A stretch of 60,539 nt of DNA from Rhodanobacteraceae bacterium (GTDB lineage: Bacteria; Acidobacteriota; Terriglobia; Terriglobales; Acidobacteriaceae): positions 1 through 60,539 of the forward strand of contig JANXWZ010000098.1 in the NCBI GenBank assembly GCA_025350865.1. The letters run 5' to 3'. The notes beneath the pieces are model-generated. The model was not told the DNA's origin. It made no database searches and saw nothing but the letters and a program-made list of their open reading frames with translations. Below, in pieces: positions 42,386 to 50,784 of the stretch (its first letter is position 1; each line of letters opens with the position of its first letter). The position numbers and the translations under genes were made by a program.

Positions 42386-42430
42386 CCGCCGTCATTCCGG
42401 CGCAGCCGGAATCTCCGTATTTGCCTTTTG
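42386..42430 (+). repeat. Family A palindromic repeat, copy A5
   Basis: TTCCGGC, loop GCA, GCCGGAA (42394-42410), then TCTCCGTATTTGCC. Both arms have changed together relative to A1 (T to C and A to G), keeping the pairing. The rest of the 366 bp gap 42294-42659 is C/T-rich and holds no gene I can support. Confidence 0.75.
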
Positions 42431-42659
42431 CCCGCCCCCCCAACCGCCTCCCCATTTCGCAAATTCCGCTTCTTCTTTTCCCGTCGCTCGTTCGACCGTC
42501 AGCCTGCCCAAGGCATCGCTGCATCCGCGCGTCTTTTCATCAAAATCTAACGTCGCCCACCGATCTGCCGTGGTACTCTCGCGGAACAAGACTCGTCTCG
42601 ATTCCTTTTCAATTTTGGACCGCACTCCACGATCCAGCTACTCTTCAAGGAGCCTCCCC

Positions 42660-45600
42660 ATGCGCCGACTGTCTGCCATCCTCTTTTTCTTTCTTACTGC
42701 CAGCGTTGCAACCTCGCCCCGGCACCTCGCCGCCCAGGTTCAGGCCCAGAACGGCAGCATCCAGGGTGACGTCACTGACCCCAGCGGCGGACTCGTCCCG
42801 GGCGCATCCGTCGAAGCCACCGAGACCGCTACCGGCACCGTGCACACCGCCGTCACTGACAGCGGCGGCCACTTTACCTTCCCGGTGCTCCAGCCCGGTG
42901 CATACCTCGTCAAAGTCTCGAAGGCCGGCTTCTCCACCATCATTCAGCAGAATCTCGCCCTCACCGTCGGTCGTACGATCTCGCTCAAACTCGCCCTCGC
43001 GGTCGCCTCCGCATCCGACACCGTCATCGTCAACTCCGCGCCCTTGATCGACGAAATCTCCGCCTCCTCCACGGCCACGCTCAACGATCTCGTCATCGCC
43101 ACCACCCCGGTCCTCGGCCGCAAGTTTGAAGACCTCCTCACCCTCACTCCCGGAGTCAGCATCGTGCAGGGCCCCGACGGCGACGAGATCAACATCAACG
43201 GCCAGCGCGGCATCTTCAACAATATTTCGCTGGATGGCGGCGACTATAACAACGGCTTCTTCGGCGAGCAGTCCGGCGGTCAGCGTGCCGCAGTCGACAT
43301 CACTCTCGAAGCCGTCAAGGAGTTCCAGGTCGTCGCCTCCGGAGCCAACGCCGAATTCGGCCGCACCGGCGGTGGCGTCATCAACGTCATCACCAAGTCC
43401 GGAACCAACACCTTCCACGGCAGTCTCTTCGCCTACCAGCGGCTTGAAGCCCTCACCTCCGCCACCTCCGACGGCACCCCGCTCACCAACTTCCACCGCG
43501 AGCAGTTCGGCGGCTCCATCGGCGGTGCCCTCGTCAAGGACAAGCTCTTCGCCTTCTTTGCGGGCGAAGGCGTCAACGAAAACCTGCGCCGCGCCAACCT
43601 CAGCCAGTACAACGCTGCAAATCTTGGGTCTGCGGCCTGTCCCATCGCCAACCCCGTCTTCGGTTCCAACATCACCGACGCCCAGATCAACGCCAATGGC
43701 GACTGCCAGCGCCAGGTTCTCCTCAGCTTCTACTCCACCAACTTCAAGACCCAGGAAGGTCTCCCCATCGATCACGGCGTACGCAACGCCGCATTGTTTG
43801 GTCGGATCGACTGGAACATCAACCCCAAAAATCTCTTCTATACCTCCTTCAACTACGACCACTCCCGCAACGCCAACCAGACGTTCGACGTGTCCACCTA
43901 CGGCGCATCCGCCAACGGCGTCGAGGGCCCGGCCAACATCTCCACCCTCAACGGAAACCTCATCACCACCCTCAACGATCACCTGCTCAATGAGGCGCAC
44001 GCCACCTACGGGTATGAGACCCGGCCCCGCACACCCATCGATCCCAACGCCGTCCCCGACACCGGCATCGGCTTCTTTCCATCCTTCCGCTTCGGCCAGC
44101 CATTCTTCCTCGGGCCCGGCTCCAACGAGAACTTCTACCACATCGACATCAAGGACAATGTCAGCATCACCCGCGGCAAACATTCCTTCAAGATCGGCGG
44201 CGAATTCCTCTACAGCCACAACGTCCAGATCTTTGATGGCTTCGCCCTTGGCCGCTACATCTTCGGCGATACCGCCGGCTTCCTCCACTACGCCTCCCCC
44301 GCCAGCAAGGGCAACGGATATGGTCCCAACGTCTCCGAGTGCTCCAACGGAACCTTCGTCTCCACCACCGCTTGTGCGGCTGGATCAACCAACAACGGCA
44401 GCCCGCTCTTCCTCTATCTGCAGGACGCAGGCACCCAGCCCGGCCAGACCGTGCAGCAAGCTGGTTACTCCAACATTTCCAACAAAGAACCCGGCTTCTA
44501 CGCCCAGGACACCTGGAAGGCGACCCGCCGCCTGACCCTCAACTACGGCCTTCGCTGGGAAGCACAATACTTTCCCCAGATGACGATTGCCCCCTCCGCC
44601 ACTCTCTACGGCCAGTACCTCAACAATCCGGCCTTCCCCTCGACCGGTCTGCTGCCTAACCAGACCAAACAGTTCCAACCCCGCTTCGGCTTCGTCTTCG
44701 ATCTGCTCGGCAACGGAAAGTCCAGCTTCCGTGGTAGCGCCGGCATCTTCAACGCCCACCAGAACGGCCTCACCCAGGTCGGCGCAATCACCACCAACGG
44801 CGTCCAGCAGCAGACCATCACGCAATTCTCGGGCCTTGGCAACCCGGTCTATGCCGGCATCCTGCCGCCCGCCACCTGCCCCAAAACCGGTTGCGTCGGC
44901 GCCGGCGTCACTGTCTTCGACAAGAATTACCACAACCCCCGGATCTACACCTACAACGTAGGCTATGACCAGCAGATCGGCAGCGACTTCGTGGTCTTTG
45001 TCGATGCCACCCTCTCCAAGGGCGTCTACCTCACCAACTTCCTCAACCCCAACGTCGGACCTACCGCGGTCCTGCCCGGCAAGGGCGGCACCTCCGGCAA
45101 CTCCGACACTGTCAGCTACGCCGGCAACGCTCCGTTCGCCAACCTGGGCTCCATCACCAACACCGCCAGCACCGCCAAGAGCCTCTATCGCGGAGTCACC
45201 TTTGGCCTCCGCAAGCCGCTCAGCCATCACTACCAGTTCGAGGCCGAATACACCTACTCCGTCGACAAGGATTCCGACTCCAACGAGCGCGACCCCTTCA
45301 CCTTCCGTTACGCCAATCTCTACAACCTCGCCGCCGAATACAGCAACTCCGACCGCGATCAGCGCCACAAATTCAACGCGTACGGCATCGGCGATCTGCC
45401 CTTCGGCTTCAAAGGCAACGTCCGCATGCAGGCCCACTCCGCCGAACCCCAGACCGACAACGTTAACAGCACCGGCGTGGGCGCACCCTGCAGCTTCACC
45501 AACTCCGGAACCCGCTTCGTCAACGGCATCGACTGCGGACGCAACCATCTGCGCAAGAACAACGAGTACTTCTCGCTCGACTTCGGCATCGCTCGTCCGT

Positions 45601-45779
45601 TCCACTTCCACGACAGCAAATTCGCCCTCATCCCCCGCGTTGAAATCTTCAACACGACCAACTCCAACAATCTCCTCAACCCGCTCAGCTCTCCCGCCCT
45701 CTTTGACTTCAACGGCTTCCTCCGCGTCGGCGTAGGCGATCCCCGCCAAGCCCAATTAGCCCTCCGCTTCGAGTTCTAA
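42660..45779 (+). CDS. TonB-dependent receptor with N-terminal carboxypeptidase-regulatory domain (Oar-like)
   Basis: 1039 residues from ATG 42660 (AAGGAG 7-12 nt upstream). Signal peptide MRRLSAILFFFLTASVATSPRHLAAQ, then a CarboxypepD_reg domain (NGSIQGDVTDPSGGLVPGASVEATETATGTVHTAVTDSGGHFTFPVLQPGAYLVKVSKAGF), a plug (LLTLTPGVSIVQG, INGQRGIFNNISLDGG, EFQVVASGANAEFGRTGGGVINVITKSGTN) and a long barrel ending RQAQLALRFEF. These proteins are abundant in Acidobacteria and are thought to import polysaccharide-derived or other large ligands; the ligand here is unknown. Confidence 0.93.
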   Translation: MRRLSAILFFFLTASVATSPRHLAAQVQAQNGSIQGDVTDPSGGLVPGASVEATETATGTVHTAVTDSGGHFTFPVLQPGAYLVKVSKAGFSTIIQQNLALTVGRTISLKLALAVASASDTVIVNSAPLIDEISASSTATLNDLVIATTPVLGRKFEDLLTLTPGVSIVQGPDGDEININGQRGIFNNISLDGGDYNNGFFGEQSGGQRAAVDITLEAVKEFQVVASGANAEFGRTGGGVINVITKSGTNTFHGSLFAYQRLEALTSATSDGTPLTNFHREQFGGSIGGALVKDKLFAFFAGEGVNENLRRANLSQYNAANLGSAACPIANPVFGSNITDAQINANGDCQRQVLLSFYSTNFKTQEGLPIDHGVRNAALFGRIDWNINPKNLFYTSFNYDHSRNANQTFDVSTYGASANGVEGPANISTLNGNLITTLNDHLLNEAHATYGYETRPRTPIDPNAVPDTGIGFFPSFRFGQPFFLGPGSNENFYHIDIKDNVSITRGKHSFKIGGEFLYSHNVQIFDGFALGRYIFGDTAGFLHYASPASKGNGYGPNVSECSNGTFVSTTACAAGSTNNGSPLFLYLQDAGTQPGQTVQQAGYSNISNKEPGFYAQDTWKATRRLTLNYGLRWEAQYFPQMTIAPSATLYGQYLNNPAFPSTGLLPNQTKQFQPRFGFVFDLLGNGKSSFRGSAGIFNAHQNGLTQVGAITTNGVQQQTITQFSGLGNPVYAGILPPATCPKTGCVGAGVTVFDKNYHNPRIYTYNVGYDQQIGSDFVVFVDATLSKGVYLTNFLNPNVGPTAVLPGKGGTSGNSDTVSYAGNAPFANLGSITNTASTAKSLYRGVTFGLRKPLSHHYQFEAEYTYSVDKDSDSNERDPFTFRYANLYNLAAEYSNSDRDQRHKFNAYGIGDLPFGFKGNVRMQAHSAEPQTDNVNSTGVGAPCSFTNSGTRFVNGIDCGRNHLRKNNEYFSLDFGIARPFHFHDSKFALIPRVEIFNTTNSNNLLNPLSSPALFDFNGFLRVGVGDPRQAQLALRFEF

Positions 45780-45800
45780 ATGTCGCATCACAAAAGGTAG

Positions 45801-45857
45801 ATCATCCTGAGCGGAGTTTGTCGCGCTTCTGCGACAAACGCAGTCGAAGGATCCCGA
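45801..45857 (+). repeat. Family B palindromic repeat, copy B1
   Basis: CATCCTGAGCGGA, arms GTTTGTCGC (45816-45824) and GCGACAAAC (45831-45839) with loop GCTTCT, then GCAGTCGAAGGATCCCGA. Outer TCCT...AGGA also pair. Followed 29 bp later by D2, a B-D composite. Confidence 0.8.
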
Positions 45858-45885
45858 GTCTGCCCGTAGCGCCTCAAACACCAAC

Positions 45886-45935
45886 CATCCGGGTGCCCCA
45901 TGTTCGACCAGCCTCACCGGTCGACCATGGGGTTA
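45886..45935 (+). repeat. Family D variable-stem hairpin, copy D2
   Basis: TCCGGGTGCCCC flank, arms CCCCATGTTCGACC (45896-45909) and GGTCGACCATGGGG (45919-45932), loop AGCCTCACC. 13 of 14 pairs. Arm sequence is quite unlike D1 or D4, but pairing holds. Confidence 0.75.
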
Positions 45936-45982
45936 TTCCCACCCAAAACCACCGCTCAGCGTCCGCGCGATACCATAGCAAC

Positions 45983-46885
45983 ATGGCCGTCGACACCCTA
46001 CCCACCTTCCCCTTCGCCACCCCCGCCGCCGAGATCGCCCGCGAAGCCGGCGCCCTCCTCCGCTCCTTCTACGAGCGCGGCGTCACCACCGAGTACAAGG
46101 GCGACGTCGACCTCGTCACCGAGGCCGACCGCGCCAGCGAAGCCCTCATCAAGTCCCGCCTCGCCGCCGCCTTCCCCGAACACGGAATCTACGGCGAAGA
46201 GGGAACCCGCGACCGCCTCGCCGCCGAATACCGCTGGTACGTCGACCCCCTCGACGGCACCACCAACTTCGCCCACGGCTTCCCCGCCTTCTGTGTAGTC
46301 CTCGGCCTCGAACACCGGGCTGGAAACCTGCCTCAGGATCAGGATGGGGAAATGGTCGCCGGAGTCATCTACGACCCGCTGCGCGACGAGCTCTTCCTCA
46401 CCGAGCGCGGCCAGGGAGCCTACCTCGTAGACCGCAGCGGCGCTATCCGTCGCATTCACGTCTCCAAAACAAAATCGCTCGCCGAATCCCTCACCGCCAC
46501 CGGCTTCCCCTCCAGCAAGCGCCACGGCAGTCCCAACATCCACTTTTACCAGCAGTTCACCCTGCGCTCGCACGGCGTGCGCCGAGCCGGTTCCGCCGCC
46601 CTTGACCTTGCATACGTCGCTTGCGGACGCTTGGACGGCTTCTGGGAGTTCCGCCTAAACCCCTGGGACACATCGGCAGGCTACCTGCTGGTCGAAGAGG
46701 CGGGCGGCACCGTCACCCACTTCGACGGCAGCAAGTTCACGCTGGACTCCGTCGAAACGCTCGCGACCAACAGCCTCATCCACACCGAAATGCAAACCCT
46801 CTTCGAAAACATGTTCGCCGGTCGCGACCTGAGCCCCATCCCCACCCCCGCCCAGTTCCGCGCCAACCGCGAAGCCGCCGAATAG
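45983..46885 (+). CDS. Inositol monophosphatase family protein
   Basis: 300 residues from ATG 45983 (the frame is open upstream through repeats B1/D2). Family motifs: VDLVTEADRASEALI, GIYGEEGTRDR (metal-binding Glu), WYVDPLDGTTNFAHGFPAFCVVLGL (DPIDGT motif) and WDTSAGYLLVEEAGG (WDxxAG). All metal ligands are present. Hydrolyses inositol-1-phosphate or similar sugar phosphates; SuhB-like. A 30-residue C-terminal extension (MFAGRDLSPIPTPAQFRANREAAE) follows the usual end. Confidence 0.92.
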   Translation: MAVDTLPTFPFATPAAEIAREAGALLRSFYERGVTTEYKGDVDLVTEADRASEALIKSRLAAAFPEHGIYGEEGTRDRLAAEYRWYVDPLDGTTNFAHGFPAFCVVLGLEHRAGNLPQDQDGEMVAGVIYDPLRDELFLTERGQGAYLVDRSGAIRRIHVSKTKSLAESLTATGFPSSKRHGSPNIHFYQQFTLRSHGVRRAGSAALDLAYVACGRLDGFWEFRLNPWDTSAGYLLVEEAGGTVTHFDGSKFTLDSVETLATNSLIHTEMQTLFENMFAGRDLSPIPTPAQFRANREAAE

Positions 46886-46890
46886 CAGTC

Positions 46891-46950
46891 AACCGTCATC
46901 CCGCGACAACCGTCGTTCTGGCGAAGCCAGAATCTCCGTAGTTGTTCTTT
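46891..46950 (+). repeat. Family A repeat, copy A6, with a family C fragment
   Basis: GTCATCCCGCGAC fragment, then TTCTGGC, loop GAA, GCCAGAA (46916-46932) and TCTCCGTAGTTGTTC. Occupies nearly all of the 78 bp gap between two co-directional genes. Confidence 0.8.
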
Positions 46951-46963
46951 GGACAACCTCAGC

Positions 46964-47428
46964 ATGCGTAAACGCCAAGCCTCCCGAGTCCTGCTTTTCA
47001 ACCCCCAGGGCGAAATCCTCCTCGTCCGCTTCGCCATCCCCTGCGACGGCGTCGACTTCATCTTTTGGGCCACCCCCGGCGGCGAGATCGAACCCGGCGA
47101 AACCCCCACCGAAGCCATGCACCGCGAGATCGCCGAAGAACTCGGCCTCTCGCTCGCCCTCGATGGCCCTCTCTGGACCGACCACAACTGCTTCCTGCAT
47201 CAGGGCCAGATGTGTGACAACACCGATTTCTACTTCCGCGCCGACTGTCCCCGCCAAGCACCCGTCCTGATCGGCCTCACCGCAGACGAACTCAAGATCA
47301 TGAAGGAAATCCGCTGGTGGACCATGGAACAACTACAGTCCACCACCGAACAAATCTTCCCCAAAGACCTGATCGCCTGGACCCTGAATCGAACTGAATC
47401 CGCTGCCCCCAATAACCCGTCATCCTGA
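46964..47428 (+). CDS. NUDIX hydrolase
   Basis: 154 residues from ATG 46964 (a TTG at 46949 lies within repeat A6). SRVLLFNPQGEILLVRFA, FWATPGGEIEPGETPTEAMHREIAEELGL (NUDIX box GGEIEPGETPTEAMHREIAEELG complete) and a C-terminal KEIRWWTMEQL helix. Substrate unknown; the arrangement resembles small NUDIX enzymes that act on 8-oxo or modified nucleotides. The stop codon TGA and the last residues (NNPSS) come from family B repeat copy B2, so the repeat has replaced or extended the original C-terminus. Confidence 0.87.
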   Translation: MRKRQASRVLLFNPQGEILLVRFAIPCDGVDFIFWATPGGEIEPGETPTEAMHREIAEELGLSLALDGPLWTDHNCFLHQGQMCDNTDFYFRADCPRQAPVLIGLTADELKIMKEIRWWTMEQLQSTTEQIFPKDLIAWTLNRTESAAPNNPSS

Positions 47429-47475
47429 GCGAAGTTTGTCGCGCTTCTGCGACAAACGCAGTCGAAGGACCCCGA
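47419..47475 (+). repeat. Family B palindromic repeat, copy B2
   Basis: CATCCTGAGCGAA, arms GTTTGTCGC and GCGACAAAC with loop GCTTCT, then GCAGTCGAAGGACCCCGA. It overlaps the NUDIX gene's last codons and stop. Confidence 0.8.
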
Positions 47476-47555
47476 AGCCGCCAGCCCAGCCCCTGAAATC
47501 CACCCCTTCCCCCCAAACACCGGGTGGTATCCCAAGGCCGTCCACGACCTCGCCG

Positions 47556-49268
47556 TTAAGCCCCCTTCAACATCCCCAGATTCGCCGGCGTAATCCGCAG
47601 CGCCAGCGCGAGCTCTCCCGGCCGTTGCCCCGGCAGCGTTACCTCCAGTGCATCGGCCTTGCGCTCGAACTTCAAGCCGCCCGCCGCGCCCAGCAGCTCC
47701 ACCTTCACCACCTCCGACGGGAACAGATCCGAGCCCTTCGCCAACGACTTGATCCGCACCACGCCCGAATCCGGCCACACCATCACGATGGCGTACAGCC
47801 GGCCATCCTTCACCGTGAACCGCATATCTTCTGACGTATACGGGCGGCCCTTGTTCTCGTTGAAGTTCCCCGTAGCAACCACGTCCGGCGGGCCCTCGCC
47901 TGAAACCTTGAACGGCCGCGTCCCATAGATCGCCTCGCCGTTGGCTGGAAACCACGTCGCCAGATCCGTCACCACCTTCATCTCGTCCGAATCGATCGTG
48001 CCGTCGCCCTTCACCGGAATATTCAGCATCAGATTCCCGTTTTTGCTCACGATATCCGCGAGCATCTGGATCACTGTCTTCGCCGACTTGTACCGGTGCT
48101 TCTCGAGCACATCGATGTTGTAGTGCCAGTCGCCGATGCAGGTATCGGTCTGCCACGGCAGAGGCAGAATATCGTTCGACCGGCCGCGTTCAATGTCCAG
48201 CACCGCCGCACCAAGATGCTCCTTGTTGAAGCCCTTGGCGAACACGCAGGCCTCCAGCTTGCCGCCCCTCGCCTGGATGTTCCGGTTATAGTAGTCCGCC
48301 ACCACATCCAGCCCCGTCTGCTCGAGCGGAAACTCCGTGTCGTCGAAGTAGAGAAAGTCCAGATCGTACTTCGACACCAGCTCCCGCGTCCGCAGGAACC
48401 AGCTATTCGCAAACCCCGGATAGAGCGGCGGCACATCCTCATGCCACTTGCCGTCGTTGGCCTGGTGCCAGTCCCGAGCCTCCTTCGCCGTCTTGATTCC
48501 ATCCGGCATGACGATGCTCGGACCGACATACAGCTCCTGCGGATCCATGCCATCCCACCACTTGCCCTTGCCGTCCGCGCGCTTGGCATAGCCGTCGTAG
48601 CGAACGCCAGCCATCGGTCCTTCGGGGTCGTATCCAAAGGCCGGCTGCAGCCAGTGCCATGCATGCGAGGTATGGTTGCTCGCACCAAACTTCAGGCCCT
48701 TGGCGCGTGCGATCTTGGCCCAGGTCCCGATGATGTCCTTCTTCGGACCCACCTTCACCGAGTTCCAATTCTGGTAAGTCGAGTCGTAGCAGTCCAAATT
48801 GTCGTGGTGATTCGCCAGGCCCATAAAGTACTTCGCCCCGGCCTTCGCGTAGAGGTCGATTATGTACTCCGGCTGCCAGTTCTCGGCGTGCCAGATGTGG
48901 TCGATATCCTTGAAGCCGAACACCGACGGATGCCCATAGTGCGCCACATGGTATAGGTTCTGTTCATGCCCCTGCATGTACATATTGCGGGCATACCAGT
49001 CGCCCTGCTCCGGTACGCACTGTGCCGACCAGTGCGCCCACATGCCGAACTTCGCGTCGCGAAACCAGTCCGGAGCCTTGGACTGCTTCAGCGACTCCCA
49101 CGTAGGCTGGAACGGCCCTTTTGCGAGGTTCCGCTCAGCGCTGGTAGCCACCCGGGTGGTGGACGCGATCGGGTTCTGCGCCTGCATCAAGGCGCGCAGC
49201 TTCGCGCTCGAAGCCAATGGAAAAGTTGCCGCTAAACCGCTGAGAGCCGCACGCCGCGATATCTTCAT
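47556..49268 (-). CDS. Secreted alpha-L-fucosidase, GH29
   Basis: 570 residues. N-terminal Tat-like signal (MKISRRAALSGLAATFPLASSA). GH29 marks: APDWFRDAKFGMWAHWSAQCVPEQGDWYARNMY, YIIDLYAKAGAKYFMGLANHHDNLDCYDS, GLKFGASNHTSHAWHW, YDLDFLYFDDTEFPLEQ (catalytic nucleophile Asp) and LPLPWQTDTCIGDWHYN. The family releases terminal L-fucose from glycans; the GH29-A type uses the Asp and a distant Glu. The C-terminal 100 residues form a beta-rich domain. Single gene, probably periplasmic or extracellular, convergent with the NUDIX gene. Confidence 0.92.
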   Translation of the reverse strand: MKISRRAALSGLAATFPLASSAKLRALMQAQNPIASTTRVATSAERNLAKGPFQPTWESLKQSKAPDWFRDAKFGMWAHWSAQCVPEQGDWYARNMYMQGHEQNLYHVAHYGHPSVFGFKDIDHIWHAENWQPEYIIDLYAKAGAKYFMGLANHHDNLDCYDSTYQNWNSVKVGPKKDIIGTWAKIARAKGLKFGASNHTSHAWHWLQPAFGYDPEGPMAGVRYDGYAKRADGKGKWWDGMDPQELYVGPSIVMPDGIKTAKEARDWHQANDGKWHEDVPPLYPGFANSWFLRTRELVSKYDLDFLYFDDTEFPLEQTGLDVVADYYNRNIQARGGKLEACVFAKGFNKEHLGAAVLDIERGRSNDILPLPWQTDTCIGDWHYNIDVLEKHRYKSAKTVIQMLADIVSKNGNLMLNIPVKGDGTIDSDEMKVVTDLATWFPANGEAIYGTRPFKVSGEGPPDVVATGNFNENKGRPYTSEDMRFTVKDGRLYAIVMVWPDSGVVRIKSLAKGSDLFPSEVVKVELLGAAGGLKFERKADALEVTLPGQRPGELALALRITPANLGMLKGA

Positions 49269-49338
49269 CTATCATCCCCTGTTCGCGAGAACCCGCGACA
49301 GGAGAATAGTAAACGATAAAGTCGGCAGAAAACACCCT

Positions 49339-50487
49339 CTACATCTTCTTCAGCAACTCCCGCGCAATCACGATCCGTTGAATCTCGCTGGTCCCCTCGC
49401 CGATCGTGCACAGCTTTACATCGCGATAGAACTTCTCCGCAGGGAAGTCCTTGATGAAGCCGTACCCCCCATGAATCTGCACGCCCTCGTCGCAGATCCG
49501 GCACGCTACTTCGCTGGCAAACAACTTCGCCATGCTCGATTCCAGCGTCACATTCTGCCCGGCATCCTTCATCTGCGCCGCGCGCATCGTCAGCAACCAC
49601 GCGGCGTCCAGCTCCGTCGCCATCGTCGCCAGCTTGAACTGGATCGCCTGGAACTCACTGATCGCCTTGCCAAACTGCCGCCGCTCGGTCGCATACTTCA
49701 TCGCCGCATCGAGTGCCCCGCGCGCAATCCCAAGGCTCAGCGCGGCAATAGAAATCCGTCCGCCGTCCAGCACTCGCATCGCATCTTTGAAGCCGCTGCC
49801 TTCTGTCCCCAGCATGTTGGCCGCCGGAACCACGCAGTCCTCGAAGATCAACTCGGCCGTATCGCTGGCCCGAAGACCAAGCTTGTTCTCTTTGCGACCC
49901 GACCGAAAGCCAGCCGTCCCGCGCTCGACCACGAATCCCGTAATCCCGCCGTGTGTCCCCTTCACCTTGTCGGTCAAAGCCATCACAACGGCGCAATTCG
50001 CATGGCTGCCATTGGTGATGAACGTCTTGCCGCCATTCAGAACCCATTCATCACCGCGCCGGACCGCGGTCGTCCGCATGCCGCCCGCGTCAGAACCCGA
50101 TCCCGGCTCGGTAAGGCCCCACGCGCCCAGCCACTGTCCGCTTGCCAGCTTCGGAATCCAGCGCTTGCGCTGCTCGTCATTGCCCGCCAGCATAATGTGG
50201 TTCGTGCACAGCGAGTTGTGTGACGCGACGATAATCCCGACGCTGCCATCCACCCGCGACAGCTCTTCGATCGCGGTCACATACTCGACATACCCCAGGC
50301 CGGATCCGCCCAGCTCTTCCGGAAAGATGATGCCCATCAGGCCCATCTCACCCATCTTCTTCACCACTTCATGCGGGAAATCGCCATGTTCGTCCCACTC
50401 CATCACGTGCGGCAGAATCTCCTTCGCCGCAAAACTCCGTATCTCTTTGCGCAGAGCTTCCTGCTCCGCATTCAGTCCAAACTGCAT
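49339..50487 (-). CDS. Acyl-CoA dehydrogenase
   Basis: 382 residues. [78 protein letters not shown] and [52 protein letters not shown]. The catalytic Glu is in IGEGTSEIQ (the position used by short/medium-chain enzymes, not the isovaleryl type). FAD-dependent oxidation of acyl-CoA to enoyl-CoA. Could serve the branched-chain pathway at 2.5-7.7 kb only loosely; more likely general beta-oxidation. Single gene. Confidence 0.92.
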   Translation of the reverse strand: MQFGLNAEQEALRKEIRSFAAKEILPHVMEWDEHGDFPHEVVKKMGEMGLMGIIFPEELGGSGLGYVEYVTAIEELSRVDGSVGIIVASHNSLCTNHIMLAGNDEQRKRWIPKLASGQWLGAWGLTEPGSGSDAGGMRTTAVRRGDEWVLNGGKTFITNGSHANCAVVMALTDKVKGTHGGITGFVVERGTAGFRSGRKENKLGLRASDTAELIFEDCVVPAANMLGTEGSGFKDAMRVLDGGRISIAALSLGIARGALDAAMKYATERRQFGKAISEFQAIQFKLATMATELDAAWLLTMRAAQMKDAGQNVTLESSMAKLFASEVACRICDEGVQIHGGYGFIKDFPAEKFYRDVKLCTIGEGTSEIQRIVIARELLKKM

Positions 50488-50590
50488 ACATCACCTCGGT
50501 ACATCATCAGCCAAACTAATAACCGCATTAGTCTAGCGAATAGCCTCAAGCCTTGGCAACTGCGAACGCCGCGGTCACTTGTACCTGGCT

Positions 50591-50632
50591 CATAGCTGAC
50601 AGCTTCAAAGCTGTCAGCTCACAGATGATCGC
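50591..50632 (+). repeat. Family E repeat, copy E2
   Basis: AGCTGACAGCTT, loop CAA, AGCTGTCAGCTC: an 11 bp perfect inverted repeat at 50594-50619. The rest of the 297 bp gap 50488-50784 shows a ribosome site (AGGAGA, 50773-50778) for the next gene and no other gene. Confidence 0.65.
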
Positions 50633-50784
50633 CTTTGTCGTCGTACTTTCGCAGAGCCGACAACTCAGTATGATCCCCCTCAGCACCACAAAATTGATCC
50701 GACCGGGAACAAAATCCCCTCCAGAGGGGTCTAAGCTCATAGTTGCCGCATCGTGCCAACCTCAGCACCCCCAGGAGAACTCCC

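Noticed and set aside
49339-50487. Isovaleryl-CoA dehydrogenase, to complete leucine breakdown
   Set aside because: The catalytic Glu sits in IGEGTSEIQ, as in short/medium-chain enzymes; isovaleryl-CoA dehydrogenases usually have Ala there.
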